From the NCBI GenBank assembly GCA_035293805.1, contig DATGMD010000040.1, positions 62,001 to 126,000 on the forward strand: 64,000 bases of DNA. Direction: 5' to 3'. Under the pieces are notes generated by a model. It was given only the letters and a program-made list of their open reading frames with translations, ran no database searches and had not been told where the DNA came from. Position numbers and translations under genes: made by a program. Shown here piece by piece: positions 6,367-15,519 of the stretch (position 1 is the stretch's first letter; each line of letters starts with the position of its first letter). The DNA comes from JAJPHF01 sp035293805. GTDB lineage: Bacteria > Chloroflexota > UBA6077 > JAJPHF01.

Positions 6367-9189
6367 TCAGGCCCCGGCAAACAGGCCCGGCTGGGCGGCC
6401 GGCGTCGTGCCCAGCTCGCGGGCGAGGCGCGTGATCTCGGGCCAGCTCTGGACCAGGGCGTTGTAGGAGCGCGCCTCCGTCGCGCGCTGCCGCTGCTCCG
6501 AGCTGTTGAAGAGCCGGTAGGCAAGCTCGCGGGCCGTCTCGGCGCGGCTGCCGAGCTTCGCGATTAACTCGGCAGCCGCGCCCTCGCCGCCTGATTCCAA
6601 AGCACGGACGAGATGGTGGACCGTCTCCCAGACGGTAAGGCGGCGATCAGTGGCCGGGTCCCAATCTGCAGGAAGCTCGGCGGGCCGGAGCAGCCGTACC
6701 TTGCCGCTGCGGGACGCGAGGATCCCGGCCTCGGCCATACCGGAGACGCTCGTGTTCTTCGCCGTGGAGAGTGTCTCGGCCACACCATAGTCGCCATCGG
6801 CGAAGCCGAACTGGTCGTACCAGGCGAGCGCCCAACGAGTATCGGCGTCGAAGTCGCCCTCCTGCTCGGCCAGGACCTCGTCGAGCGTCTGGTTGATGAG
6901 GGTTAAGGCTTCACGGACGGACAGCGGCTTGCCCTCGGCATCGAGCACCTGGGTATAGCGCGTATATACCGACATGCCCGGACCGATGGCGGCCTGTGCC
7001 AGGTCGACGGGCGCGATGTTGCCGTGCTGAAGCTCGCGGAGCGCAGCGGGTAGCTCACTCCGGAGCGCGGCGAGCAACTCGCGCCGGGTGGCAGAGGCGG
7101 CGGAAGCGGGGCGCGGGCGACAGACCAGGATGATAGATGAGGCGAGGGCATTGCTGCCGATGTCGCGCAGGCGACCGGCCATCTCGGTGTGCATGGGCCA
7201 GGTGCCGACAAGCTCGAAGCCGGCGGTGACAAGCCCACTGAGAGCGGTCTCCCAACCTGTAGAGGCGGAGAAAAGCTCGCCCCCCTCACCGTCGTCGCGC
7301 TCGGCCTGCTTGAACGCGTAGTAGACGGTCATAGGGTGGTGGGGGTCGGCGTAGGCGCGGATGCGCTCAAAAACGTGGTGGAAGCCTTCCTTGAAGAAGC
7401 TGGCGGCGCGGTTGCGGCTGCCCTGGAAGCGGGCCGGCTCAGCAACTAGCTCTTGCGTCTTGGGAGTCTCGATGGTATGGAACAGGTCGGGCTCGACGTC
7501 GGCCAACATGCGGCGCAGCCATATGTAGTAGTAGTCCGACAGATGCGCGTAGCCGATATTGTCGTAGTAGGGAGGATCAGTACTGACGACGACCGGCACC
7601 TCCCAGCCGCCGGACGTAGCGGCGTCCCGCTGCTCCACCCGACCGGGGACGCCATCGGCGGGCGCGGCAGTGATGCTGTCGGCCACCGAATCCGCGATGC
7701 GCAGCCAGCTTGCCAGGGAATGGCTCAGCACATTCGCTTCGACGAAGTCCCAGACCATCGACAGCGTGGGGCGCCCGAACGTGCCGGCGATCCCCTCCGA
7801 GGCGGGCAGCCAACGCGTGAGCGACGACCAGTTGCCGGCGGCCTTACTGAGGGCCAGCGCGAGGTAGACGCTGACCACCTTCGCGTACTGTTCGGCATCA
7901 TCAGGCGCGCGCCCCGAGTGGGCAGCGGGCTGCTGTGTTGTATCCGCCAGAATCTGCGCGCGCGCCTCTTTGACCAGGTCGGCCAAGGTAGTGAGCGCGA
8001 GTAGCTGGCGGTCGGTGTAGAGATCGCTGAATCGCCGCATGCCGTAGTTCTGAACGCGGAAGCCCAGAGCCTGGGCAGGGAGATCGATGTCCGGCGGGTT
8101 CAGAGGCCTGGTGGCCTGAGCGGCGGCCTCCTGCTCGGGCGTAGGCGAGAGATAGCCGCGGCCCCGGCCGGCATCGACGACAGCGGCCAAGAGCTGGTGG
8201 CTGAGACGCCCGGCGCGGCCCTCGGCGCGGACGTATTCGAGCTTGACGGGATGATCGGGGCCACACACCAAGCAGGAGGCGCCGCGGCGGTTGACCGTGC
8301 CCTCGCGGGGGCCGCCCTGGCCGGTACGTACCTCGAAGCGGACCGTGCGGGCTGCGTGATCGACGATCGGCTCCAACCAAGCCTTGCGGCTCGGCTTGCT
8401 CGACAACCAGAAGGCGCGCACGAGGGGCATCTGCGCGCGACAAGCCGGATTGGGGCAGGTGACGGTACGTGCCCAGATCCAGGCGAGAACGGTCTCGCCG
8501 CGTGGACCCTTCGGGTAATGGTCGCCGATCCGCCGCTGGGCTTCGTCGCGCGCCCAGCGAGCGTAGTAGCGGATGTCGGCGGCGAGCCCCGCCGCGCCGC
8601 GCCAATCGCCGCCGCGGGCAAGCGAGTCAGCGCCGCCCGGATTAACCGGCGGCCGATTGCCGAAGCGGACCGGGTAGTCGATGACCGCTCGCGTCATGAT
8701 GACAGGCACGGGGTTCAAATCCGTCGCCAGGCTGCGGAGGCCGAGCCGCTGGGCCTCGAGGGGGATGCTGCCGCTGCCGGAGAACGGATCGTAGACGGGT
8801 GGCGCCACCTCAATGAGCAGTCGTTTTACGTCGGCGCGCGACTGCGGCTCGGGCAAGCCGCTAGCCCGCGCGGCGCTGCGAGCGATCTCCAGCTTGGCCT
8901 GGTCGAGTACATGGTCATTGGTGGCACCCGACCAGTCGACGAGTCGCTCCATTATAGCGAAGAGCCGGGTGCGCTCCTTCTCAGCCTCGGACTCGGGCAG
9001 GTAGCCGCCTGGGTCATCCACTAGGCTCGCGAAAATCACAGCACGGCAGGCCGCCAGCGGGCGACGCGCCCACCACTGGTGGAGCGTATTCGGATGGCCC
9101 CGCACGCCCTTCTCGCTGGCGGCGGCCTTGTTGATCGCCTCCAGCGGCAGGGCGACTTCGATCAGCTTCTTCCGATTATCCACGGTCAC
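6367..9189 (-). CDS. DUF1156 adenine-specific DNA methyltransferase (PglXI-like)
   Basis: A 940-aa methylase of the COG1743/DUF1156 family. The N-terminus RKKLIEVALPLEAINKAA and HQWWARRPLAACRA is the DUF1156 signature. The SAM-binding motif is DPFSGSGSIP at 134-143 and the catalytic motif IV is DPPY at 538-541, with a long insert including Cys residues between. Family members are N6-adenine methyltransferases, including the PglXI component of type 3 BREX. It is preceded by a nuclease-like gene and followed after three bases by the zeta-like kinase. It probably marks host DNA so that partner ATPases and nucleases ignore it. The length is typical and all motifs are intact. Confidence 0.92.
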   Translation of the reverse strand: MTVDNRKKLIEVALPLEAINKAAASEKGVRGHPNTLHQWWARRPLAACRAVIFASLVDDPGGYLPESEAEKERTRLFAIMERLVDWSGATNDHVLDQAKLEIARSAARASGLPEPQSRADVKRLLIEVAPPVYDPFSGSGSIPLEAQRLGLRSLATDLNPVPVIMTRAVIDYPVRFGNRPPVNPGGADSLARGGDWRGAAGLAADIRYYARWARDEAQRRIGDHYPKGPRGETVLAWIWARTVTCPNPACRAQMPLVRAFWLSSKPSRKAWLEPIVDHAARTVRFEVRTGQGGPREGTVNRRGASCLVCGPDHPVKLEYVRAEGRAGRLSHQLLAAVVDAGRGRGYLSPTPEQEAAAQATRPLNPPDIDLPAQALGFRVQNYGMRRFSDLYTDRQLLALTTLADLVKEARAQILADTTQQPAAHSGRAPDDAEQYAKVVSVYLALALSKAAGNWSSLTRWLPASEGIAGTFGRPTLSMVWDFVEANVLSHSLASWLRIADSVADSITAAPADGVPGRVEQRDAATSGGWEVPVVVSTDPPYYDNIGYAHLSDYYYIWLRRMLADVEPDLFHTIETPKTQELVAEPARFQGSRNRAASFFKEGFHHVFERIRAYADPHHPMTVYYAFKQAERDDGEGGELFSASTGWETALSGLVTAGFELVGTWPMHTEMAGRLRDIGSNALASSIILVCRPRPASAASATRRELLAALRSELPAALRELQHGNIAPVDLAQAAIGPGMSVYTRYTQVLDAEGKPLSVREALTLINQTLDEVLAEQEGDFDADTRWALAWYDQFGFADGDYGVAETLSTAKNTSVSGMAEAGILASRSGKVRLLRPAELPADWDPATDRRLTVWETVHHLVRALESGGEGAAAELIAKLGSRAETARELAYRLFNSSEQRQRATEARSYNALVQSWPEITRLARELGTTPAAQPGLFAGA

Positions 9190-9213
9190 TGTCCCGCATA
9201 CCGTTTGGCTTCG

Positions 9214-9807
9214 TCAGCGCAGGAGTTCGTTGGCAACGAACTTATCCCAGGTCCGAAGATACGGTGCCTTCTTTGGAATGAGAAGGTAGGGCGTGCCCGA
9301 CCTGTACGGGTCGGGGTTGTAGGGCTCCTGCCTTATCGTAGTGTTGGGAAACTCCGCACGTATACGTGCTTCGGTGGCCGCGGCGTCCCACCGCTGGGGC
9401 ACCCGGATTTCCAATGGCTCTGGAATCTCGGCGGCCCAGCAAGCATAGACCCGAGGGGGTTGACTCAAATCTGCGAAGGCGTACATGAGAGGTGGGCATA
9501 TAGCGTCCCAGTGACGCGCCGCTCGATAGGAATCCACCTCGACGGAGAAATGCCGGTATCTTCCCCCCTCGCTCTTCGCCTCGATCAATACTGAGCTACG
9601 GCCAGGCCGGAGGCAGATCAGGTCCGGGCGGAACCGGAACATGATCGATGCGGTGTCGTGTCTACCGAGAAGAGCCTGTCGCAACTCCTCGCGGTCGGTT
9701 TCGACCCCTACGTCGTAGCAAGGTAACCCTTGCTCCTTCAACATGTTGCGGATAATTGGGATCGCCATCTCGTCGTGCTGGATCATCCGCTCGGGCCGCT
9801 CTCGCAT
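9214..9807 (-). CDS. Putative PD-(D/E)XK-fold nuclease
   Basis: A 197-aa protein of no family I can name. The middle shows the restriction-endonuclease pattern: helix, then RPDLICLRPGRSSVLIEAKS, in which P61-D62 and E76-x-K78 fit PD-x(13)-ExK. A following basic helix (SYRAARHW) and C-terminal beta/aromatic residues complete a compact domain. It lies between a collapsed methylase remnant and the intact DUF1156 methylase, where a cleavage partner would be expected. The nuclease call rests only on this motif and context; it could be an inactive DNA-binding relative. Confidence 0.6.
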   Translation of the reverse strand: MRERPERMIQHDEMAIPIIRNMLKEQGLPCYDVGVETDREELRQALLGRHDTASIMFRFRPDLICLRPGRSSVLIEAKSEGGRYRHFSVEVDSYRAARHWDAICPPLMYAFADLSQPPRVYACWAAEIPEPLEIRVPQRWDAAATEARIRAEFPNTTIRQEPYNPDPYRSGTPYLLIPKKAPYLRTWDKFVANELLR

Positions 9808-9843
9808 AGGATTCCTCCGGCTACAGGTGAACTGTGCGCCAAG

Positions 9844-10092
9844 TTAAGGTGCCGCGAAGAGCGGTCCTTGCGCGGGTTGCGGTGTGCCGGCCTCGCGCGC
9901 GAGGCGGCTGATCTCGGGCCAACTGTGCACCAGGCTATTGTAGGAGGGGGCGGCGGCGAGCGGGCGGCGCGCCCACCAGAGGTGGAGGGTGCTGGGGTGG
10001 CCGTGGCGGATGGACTTCTCGCGCGCGGATGCGGCGTTGATCTTGTCGAGCGGCAGGGCGACCTCGATCAGCTTCTTGCGGTACTCGGCCAT
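9844..10092 (-). pseudogene. Collapsed DUF1156 methylase remnant (N- and C-termini fused)
   Basis: An 82-codon open frame whose first ~47 codons (RKKLIEVALPLDKINAAS, HLWWARRPLAA) match the extreme N-terminus of the DUF1156 methylase. Its last ~34 codons (SYNSLVHSWPEISRLAREAG, then GPLFAAP) match the extreme C-terminus. Roughly 850 codons carrying all catalytic motifs are missing, yet the junction is in frame. It differs at many positions from the intact gene at 6367-9189, so it is the relic of a second, diverged methylase rather than a recent copy. ATG at 10092 has GGGGAGAA upstream, so a mini-protein could still be made. Confidence 0.85.
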
Positions 10093-10147
10093 GTCCTGGC
10101 TTCTCCCCACACGTTGATGGATCGGCATCAACTCGGTGATCGGCGAA

Positions 10148-11269
10148 CTATACGAGTGTGAGATCATCCTCAGGCATGGGGAGATCGGCGCTGGGCTGGA
10201 CACTGACCCAGCCAAGCAGACTCAGGTTGCGGATCGCCCGCGCCACCTCGACGTCGGACAGCGGCGGTCGGCGGCGCTGCTTCCAATCCATGACCGCGTC
10301 CACCACTTCGCGTTCCGATGGCGAGCCAGTGGCCCTCGACTCTAGGGTACGAGCCACGTAGTGGACCGTCGCCGCGACCTCGGCCTGGTCGGTGCGCATG
10401 CGCAAGAAGAGGTCAGCTACACGGTCGATGATCGGCTCCCACCGGGTCAGCTCGTCACGATAAGCGTCGCGGGCATCGTCGAACGTAGCCCCCGGCTCGA
10501 CGGCGATCATCCGTCCTTGCTGCCGTTCTTGGAGCAGGCCGTTGTTCACCAGGCGGCTGATGACAGGCTTCAACTCGGGTGCGAATGGCCCATAGTAGCT
10601 CTTCTCGTGGTGAAGCCCCGTGGGCAGCCCGTTCTCCGTCGCGAAGTAGGCGATCTTCTGGAAGGTGGTACGCCCAATCGGCCAATGGAACGGCTCGCGC
10701 AGTATGCGGGCGACGATAGCCACCAGCGCCACCCACGCGGCTTCGATGCGGGGTGCATCAGTGCCGTCCACCGTGTCCGCGGCCGTCTGGCCGGAGAGAA
10801 AGTCCTCGTCCAGCTCAGCTCGCGGTGTGCCGTGTGGAGCGTACAGTGTCACAGGAATGTCTAGACGGCTCAGGTGCCGGTACAGCGTCGGTCCCACCAC
10901 ACGCCACTCTAGCTGCCCGAGTCCGCAGCCGAGCGGGGGCACCGCGAGCGAGGTGACGCCCCACTCACGATAGTGGCTCTCCAGATACTTCAGACCGCGG
11001 ACGATGTCGGACAGGCGCGAGACCGCGCGCCAGTGCTGCTTGGTCGGGAAGTTGATGATCCACGGCGGGAGCAGGCGCCGTACAAGGTATGGCTCGCCAA
11101 GGCGAACCTGACCCGCGCGGCACCGCCGCAGATAGTCCGCGTACATTTCCGGGAAGCGCTTGCGGAACTCCAGGGCGATGCCTTTGCCCATGACGCCGAC
11201 GCAGTTCACCGTGTTGACGAGCGTCTGCGCGTCGGACTTGAACAGGTCACCTTCCAGTACCTGTACCAT
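10148..11269 (-). CDS. darG: DarG: macrodomain antitoxin (DNA ADP-ribosylglycohydrolase)
   Basis: A 373-aa antitoxin of the DarTG system. Residues 1-150 are a macrodomain: EGDLFKSDAQTLVNTVN with Asn19/Asn22, the loop GVMGKG, the DarG-type lysine K77 in NFPTKQHW, and the phosphate loop GCGL at 114-117. Residues ~175-373 form the C-terminal domain (FQKIAYFATENGLPTG, SYYGPFAPEL) that in DarG binds and blocks DarT. The macrodomain removes ADP-ribose from thymidine in DNA. It starts 13 bases after darT, the usual toxin-antitoxin order. Both halves are intact, so it is probably functional. Confidence 0.93.
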   Translation of the reverse strand: MVQVLEGDLFKSDAQTLVNTVNCVGVMGKGIALEFRKRFPEMYADYLRRCRAGQVRLGEPYLVRRLLPPWIINFPTKQHWRAVSRLSDIVRGLKYLESHYREWGVTSLAVPPLGCGLGQLEWRVVGPTLYRHLSRLDIPVTLYAPHGTPRAELDEDFLSGQTAADTVDGTDAPRIEAAWVALVAIVARILREPFHWPIGRTTFQKIAYFATENGLPTGLHHEKSYYGPFAPELKPVISRLVNNGLLQERQQGRMIAVEPGATFDDARDAYRDELTRWEPIIDRVADLFLRMRTDQAEVAATVHYVARTLESRATGSPSEREVVDAVMDWKQRRRPPLSDVEVARAIRNLSLLGWVSVQPSADLPMPEDDLTLV

Positions 11270-11282
11270 GGCGCGCTCCTCG

Positions 11283-11909
11283 TTACCGAAAGAACAGGTG
11301 CGAGTCCACGGCGACGGTCAGCCCTGGAGCCGCAGCGGTCAGGCGCTGTCTGCTCTCCTCACAGCTTACGTAGGCGCCACGGATCAAGGAAGGGGCCACC
11401 TGCCCCGGCACGAGCACCTCGGCACATTTTTGGAACTTGTGCAACTCGTACTCCCGCTGGTCGTCCCCGTGTGTCCAGTACTCCGCGAACACGCGGTCCC
11501 GGTTGAGGACGGCGAGGCCAGCCGGCGACGGGAACCAGCGGACGATGTCGTCCGCGGCGTTTCCGTCGGTGATGACTACACCGGGTAGGTCGAGCACGTC
11601 CGTACTGATCCGCAGCACCGTCAGGTTCTCATGCCCATGATTCAGCGCCATGAGGTAGAGCGCTGGGTTCCTAGAACAAATGTACAGGTTTGCGTACTCA
11701 TGGAGCCACCTGCCATTGGGAAGCCGGATGCGCGCCCGTCGATCTTGCACACCCGGCTTGGCGGTCGACTGATGGGTGAGACGCTGTGCTCGCCTATGGC
11801 CGAGGACACCGCGCTGGAGAATGGAAGGGACGTTGTCGATATGGGTGATGAAATGAAGCTCGAGAAGCTCGTTGCGTCTCATAGGACTGGCTTCATCGCT
11901 CCGCGGCAC
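11283..11909 (-). CDS. darT: DarT: DNA thymidine ADP-ribosyltransferase toxin (DUF4433)
   Basis: A 208-aa DUF4433 protein. DarT uses NAD+ to ADP-ribosylate thymidine in single-stranded DNA and blocks replication, including that of phages. Visible family marks are HFITHIDNVPSILQRGVL at 19-36, an Arg cluster near 57-62, YICSRNPALYLM, and the catalytic Glu E164 in AEVLVPG. The first codon may be GTG at 11909 or ATG at 11882; neither has a strong ribosome binding site, so translation may be coupled to the helicase ending at 11950. darG follows directly. The pair sits inside the helicase-methylase operon rather than alone. Confidence 0.92.
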   Translation of the reverse strand: MPRSDEASPMRRNELLELHFITHIDNVPSILQRGVLGHRRAQRLTHQSTAKPGVQDRRARIRLPNGRWLHEYANLYICSRNPALYLMALNHGHENLTVLRISTDVLDLPGVVITDGNAADDIVRWFPSPAGLAVLNRDRVFAEYWTHGDDQREYELHKFQKCAEVLVPGQVAPSLIRGAYVSCEESRQRLTAAAPGLTVAVDSHLFFR

Positions 11910-11949
11910 GACGGCCCGAATCCGTTAGTCTGAGCGGCGCACGCTGGTG

Positions 11950-14900
11950 TCATGCCGGCGCCTCGGCGCGGGCGAGGAGGTCGGCGAAGGTGTAGTTGAC
12001 GCTGGCCGCGCCGAAGTCGGGCTCGCGGCGGAAGGGGCGCCGGACGTAGTGAACCCGGTGCGCGCCGTCGGGCAGGAACTCCACGATGGCCAGGATGTAG
12101 TCGTCGGGCTTGTTCAGCGAGTAGAGGATCTCGTTCTTGGTCACGGTAATAGTGTCGGCGCCAGAGACGCGGCCCTTCACCTCGATGAAGCGCAGCTTCC
12201 CGGTGCCCGGCACGCTGCTCTCGATGTCGTAGCCCAGCTTCTCGGCCTCGCGGTCGGTCGGCTCGAAGCCCAGGCCGCGCTCGACCTCCATGATGATCTC
12301 GCGCGCTCTGGCAGCCGCGGCCTGCGTGTCCACCGTGGCGGCGGGAGCGGGGAGGGGCTTCCCCGTCAACCGGGCAATCAGCCCCGCGGGGACGACGAGC
12401 AGACCGCCGATCACGACGGGCGGGCGCGGGGCGATCTGGCGCTCCAGCCGCAGCTCCTCCAGGCGCTTGTCGAGGCGCGCGATGAGGGCGTCCGCGCGCT
12501 TCCGGGCCTCTTCGGAGTTCAGGCGGGCGTTCACCTTGCCGGCCTGCTCCTGCAGCCGCAGCTCCACCGAGCGGTGGTCCCAGTAGCTGATCTCCTTCGT
12601 GAGCCGATCCTTGACCGCCGCCTCGGTCTTGGCGATCAGCTCCAGCTTGCGGGCGCGCACCTCGTCCAGGTGCTCGGGCACCACGTGCTGGATGGCGTAC
12701 GCCTGGGCGCGCTGTTCCAGCTCGCGGGTGATCCAGCCGCACTCCGGCAAGTTCACGATGGTCTCGACGGATGGCTCGTCGGCGGCGAGCTGGCGGTAGT
12801 CGAGGTAGGGGGCGTACTGGAGGTGTCGGGTATTGCCGGCCGCGTCCATCTCGACGTAGAGCATGCGCTTGGAGATGACGCGGCGCTCGCCGGAGCGGGT
12901 CAGGCTGGCGTCCTGAATAGCGTGCTCTAGATAGAACAGCACGCGTGGCTCCGTGCCCAGGTCCTGATCGTCTACCAGCACCGAGCCCCGGCGGAGCAGG
13001 TCGCGGTTGCGCTCCAGGGTGAGGTCGATGACGGCGTCCAGCAGCGGGTGGCCGGGGCAGACGAAGGCGGCCGGGGCCTGGCCCGGCGGCGCGAGCAACT
13101 CCTTCTCGAAGGCGATGCGCTCGTAGCGGAGCGCCACGGGGGCGCCGATGCCGATCAGGCGGTCGCGCTGGCGAACCACCGCGGGGACGTGCGTGATCTC
13201 GTAGCGGCGGGGCTCGCGCTGCTTCGCGCTGCCGCCCAGGCGCTCGAAGGCCGCCAGGAAGAGCGCCTCGACGTAGTGGGGCTGCAGCCGCCGGGCCTCG
13301 GCGCGCTCCATGTCCTCGCGGATGCGGTGGACGCGGGTCGTATCCATGAGGTCGTGGACGACGGCCCGCTCCTCGATGAGGTCGCGCAGATGCTCCGCGT
13401 CGAGCGCGTCGGCCACCGCCTGCGTGAGGCGGGCGCGCACGGCGGGCTGCTCGCCGTAGCGGACCGCCTCGATCAGCAAGTCGCGTAGCGGTCGGCCCTC
13501 GAACTGCAGCTTGCCCAGCACGTCGAACACCTGGCCCCCCAGCGCCCCCCGCGCCTCGTCCAGCTTGTCGAGCAGCGTGCGGTACACGTCGCCCTCGCGC
13601 GTCTCGTAGGCGACGAGGTTCCACAGGTGGCAGACCTCGGTCTGGCCGATGCGGTGGATGCGCCCGAAGCGCTGCTCGATGCGGTTCGGGTTCCAGGGCA
13701 GGTCGTAGTTCACCATCAGGTGCGCGCGCTGCAGGTTGATGCCCTCGCCGGCGGCGTCGGTCGCGAGCAGCACCTGCACGTCGGGGTTGTGGCGGAAGTC
13801 CTCCTGCACCTTCAGGCGCTCTTCGCGGCCCATCGAGCCGTGAATCTTCACTATCGCCTCAGGGCGGCCGAGCAGCGTCGTGATACGCTCTTCGAGGTAG
13901 GCGAGCGTGTCGCGGTGCTCGGTGAAGATGACCAGCTTCTGGCGGGGCGAGGGCACGAGCGTCGCCCCGTAGGGCACCGGCTCCTCGGCGACCCGGCCCG
14001 CGAGCGCCGCGGGGGTGAAGATCTCGCCGAGCAGGCTCGCTAGCTCGCGCCACTTCCGGTCCTCGCCGCCCTGGCGCACGGTGATGGCGAGCGCCTCCAG
14101 GCGCTTGAGCGTGTCGATCTCGGCGCGCAGCTCGGCGATGGTGCGCGCGGCGGTGGCCTGGTCGAGGATCTCCTGCTCGGCGGCCTCGACCTCCTGGTCG
14201 GGAGCGTCCTCCAAGTCCGCGACGTCCTCGTCGTCGAGGGCGGGCACCGCCGTCGCGAGCGCCTGGCCGACCTGGGCGCCGCGCTGGAGCAGCTCCAGCT
14301 CGCGCAGGCGCGCCTCCAGCCGCTCCCGGCGGCGGCGCAGCGACTGGCGGATCGCCTCGGGCGAGGACGCGAGGCGGCGCTGCAGGATGGTGAGCGCGAA
14401 GCCGACGGTGCCGGCGCGCTTGTCGTTGTGGAGCGCCTCGGCGCGATTGAACTCCTCGCGCACGTACTCGGTGACCGCCTTGTAGAGCCGCGCCTCGGCG
14501 TCGGAGAGCTTGTAGGGCACGGTGTAGGCACGCCGCTCGGGAAAGAGGGGCGTGCCGTCGAACTTGAGCAGGTTCTCCTTCACCATACGGCGCATGAGGT
14601 CCGAGACGTCCGAGGTGTGGACGCCGTCGCGGAAGCGGCCCTCGAAGCGGTCGCCGTCGAGGAGCGCCATGAAGAGCTGGAAGTCCTCCTCCTTGCCGTT
14701 GTGCGGCGTCGCCGTCATCAGCAGGAAGTGGCGGGTGAGCGTGGAGAGCAGCTGGCCCAGCCGGTAGCGCTTGGTGTACTTGGTCTCGCCGCCGAAGAAC
14801 GAGGCAGACATTTTGTGGGCCTCGTCGCACACCACGAGGTCCCAGCGGCCGTCGGGCGCGGCCAGCTTCTCCTGCACGTCGTCGTTGCGGGAGAGCTTGT

Positions 14901-15519
14901 CGAGGCGCGCGATGGCCAGGTCCGTCTCGAGGAACCAGTTCCCCGTGCGCGCGGCCTCCAGCTTGTCGTTGGTCAGGATCTCGAACGGCAGGTTGAAGCG
15001 GTGGTACAGCTCGTCCTGCCACTGCTCGGCGAGGCTGCCGGGGCACACGACGAGACAGCGCAGCAGGTCGCCGCGGGCGATCAGCTCCTTCATGAGGAGC
15101 CCCGCCATGATCGTCTTGCCCGCGCCGGGGTCATCGGCGAGCAGGAAGCGGAGCGGCTGGCGGGGGAGCATGGCCTCGTAGACGGCGGTGATCTGGTGGG
15201 GTAGCGGCTCGACGTCGGACGTGTGGACCGCCAGCACGGGATCGAACAGGTGGGCCAGGCGGATGCGCTGGGCCTCGGAGACGAGGCGAAAGAGCGCGCC
15301 GTCGCCGTCGAAGCTCCAGGGCCGGCCCTCGGTGACGACCTCGAGGGTGGGCTCGCGGTCGCGGTAGACCAGCTCCTGGGCGACGCGCCCGCTCGGGTCC
15401 TTGTACGTCAGCTCGACCGCGTCGGAGCCGTACCAGACCACGTCCACGACGGTGGCCAGCCCGTCGGCCAGGACGCCGCGGACGGCGGCCCCGCGGGTCA
15501 GCTCCTCCAGCCGCGCCAT
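11950..15519 (-). CDS. SNF2-family helicase with C-terminal DUF3883 (BrxHII-like)
   Basis: A 1189-aa superfamily 2 helicase. Motif I is DDPGAGKT at 129-136, motif II DEAH at 232-235, motif III TATPHNG at 269-275, and motif VI QRFGRIHRIGQ from about residue 616. A helical insert follows the first lobe, and residues ~1060-1170 contain DUF3883 (LRFIEVKGR, ITVTKNEI), a domain frequent in defence proteins with a nuclease-like look. SNF2 helicases of this build are the BrxHII component of type 3 BREX and DrmD of DISARM. It is the first gene of the leftward cluster, so its upstream region should hold the main promoter. It probably translocates along DNA to sense or process foreign DNA. Confidence 0.9.
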   Translation of the reverse strand: MARLEELTRGAAVRGVLADGLATVVDVVWYGSDAVELTYKDPSGRVAQELVYRDREPTLEVVTEGRPWSFDGDGALFRLVSEAQRIRLAHLFDPVLAVHTSDVEPLPHQITAVYEAMLPRQPLRFLLADDPGAGKTIMAGLLMKELIARGDLLRCLVVCPGSLAEQWQDELYHRFNLPFEILTNDKLEAARTGNWFLETDLAIARLDKLSRNDDVQEKLAAPDGRWDLVVCDEAHKMSASFFGGETKYTKRYRLGQLLSTLTRHFLLMTATPHNGKEEDFQLFMALLDGDRFEGRFRDGVHTSDVSDLMRRMVKENLLKFDGTPLFPERRAYTVPYKLSDAEARLYKAVTEYVREEFNRAEALHNDKRAGTVGFALTILQRRLASSPEAIRQSLRRRRERLEARLRELELLQRGAQVGQALATAVPALDDEDVADLEDAPDQEVEAAEQEILDQATAARTIAELRAEIDTLKRLEALAITVRQGGEDRKWRELASLLGEIFTPAALAGRVAEEPVPYGATLVPSPRQKLVIFTEHRDTLAYLEERITTLLGRPEAIVKIHGSMGREERLKVQEDFRHNPDVQVLLATDAAGEGINLQRAHLMVNYDLPWNPNRIEQRFGRIHRIGQTEVCHLWNLVAYETREGDVYRTLLDKLDEARGALGGQVFDVLGKLQFEGRPLRDLLIEAVRYGEQPAVRARLTQAVADALDAEHLRDLIEERAVVHDLMDTTRVHRIREDMERAEARRLQPHYVEALFLAAFERLGGSAKQREPRRYEITHVPAVVRQRDRLIGIGAPVALRYERIAFEKELLAPPGQAPAAFVCPGHPLLDAVIDLTLERNRDLLRRGSVLVDDQDLGTEPRVLFYLEHAIQDASLTRSGERRVISKRMLYVEMDAAGNTRHLQYAPYLDYRQLAADEPSVETIVNLPECGWITRELEQRAQAYAIQHVVPEHLDEVRARKLELIAKTEAAVKDRLTKEISYWDHRSVELRLQEQAGKVNARLNSEEARKRADALIARLDKRLEELRLERQIAPRPPVVIGGLLVVPAGLIARLTGKPLPAPAATVDTQAAAARAREIIMEVERGLGFEPTDREAEKLGYDIESSVPGTGKLRFIEVKGRVSGADTITVTKNEILYSLNKPDDYILAIVEFLPDGAHRVHYVRRPFRREPDFGAASVNYTFADLLARAEAPA

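Noticed and set aside
1682..15519. DISARM as the identity of the defence island
   Set aside because: An SNF2 helicase and a methylase are shared with DISARM, but no DrmA, DrmB (DUF1998) or DrmC (phospholipase D) is present, and DUF499/DUF1156 point to BREX-type relatives.
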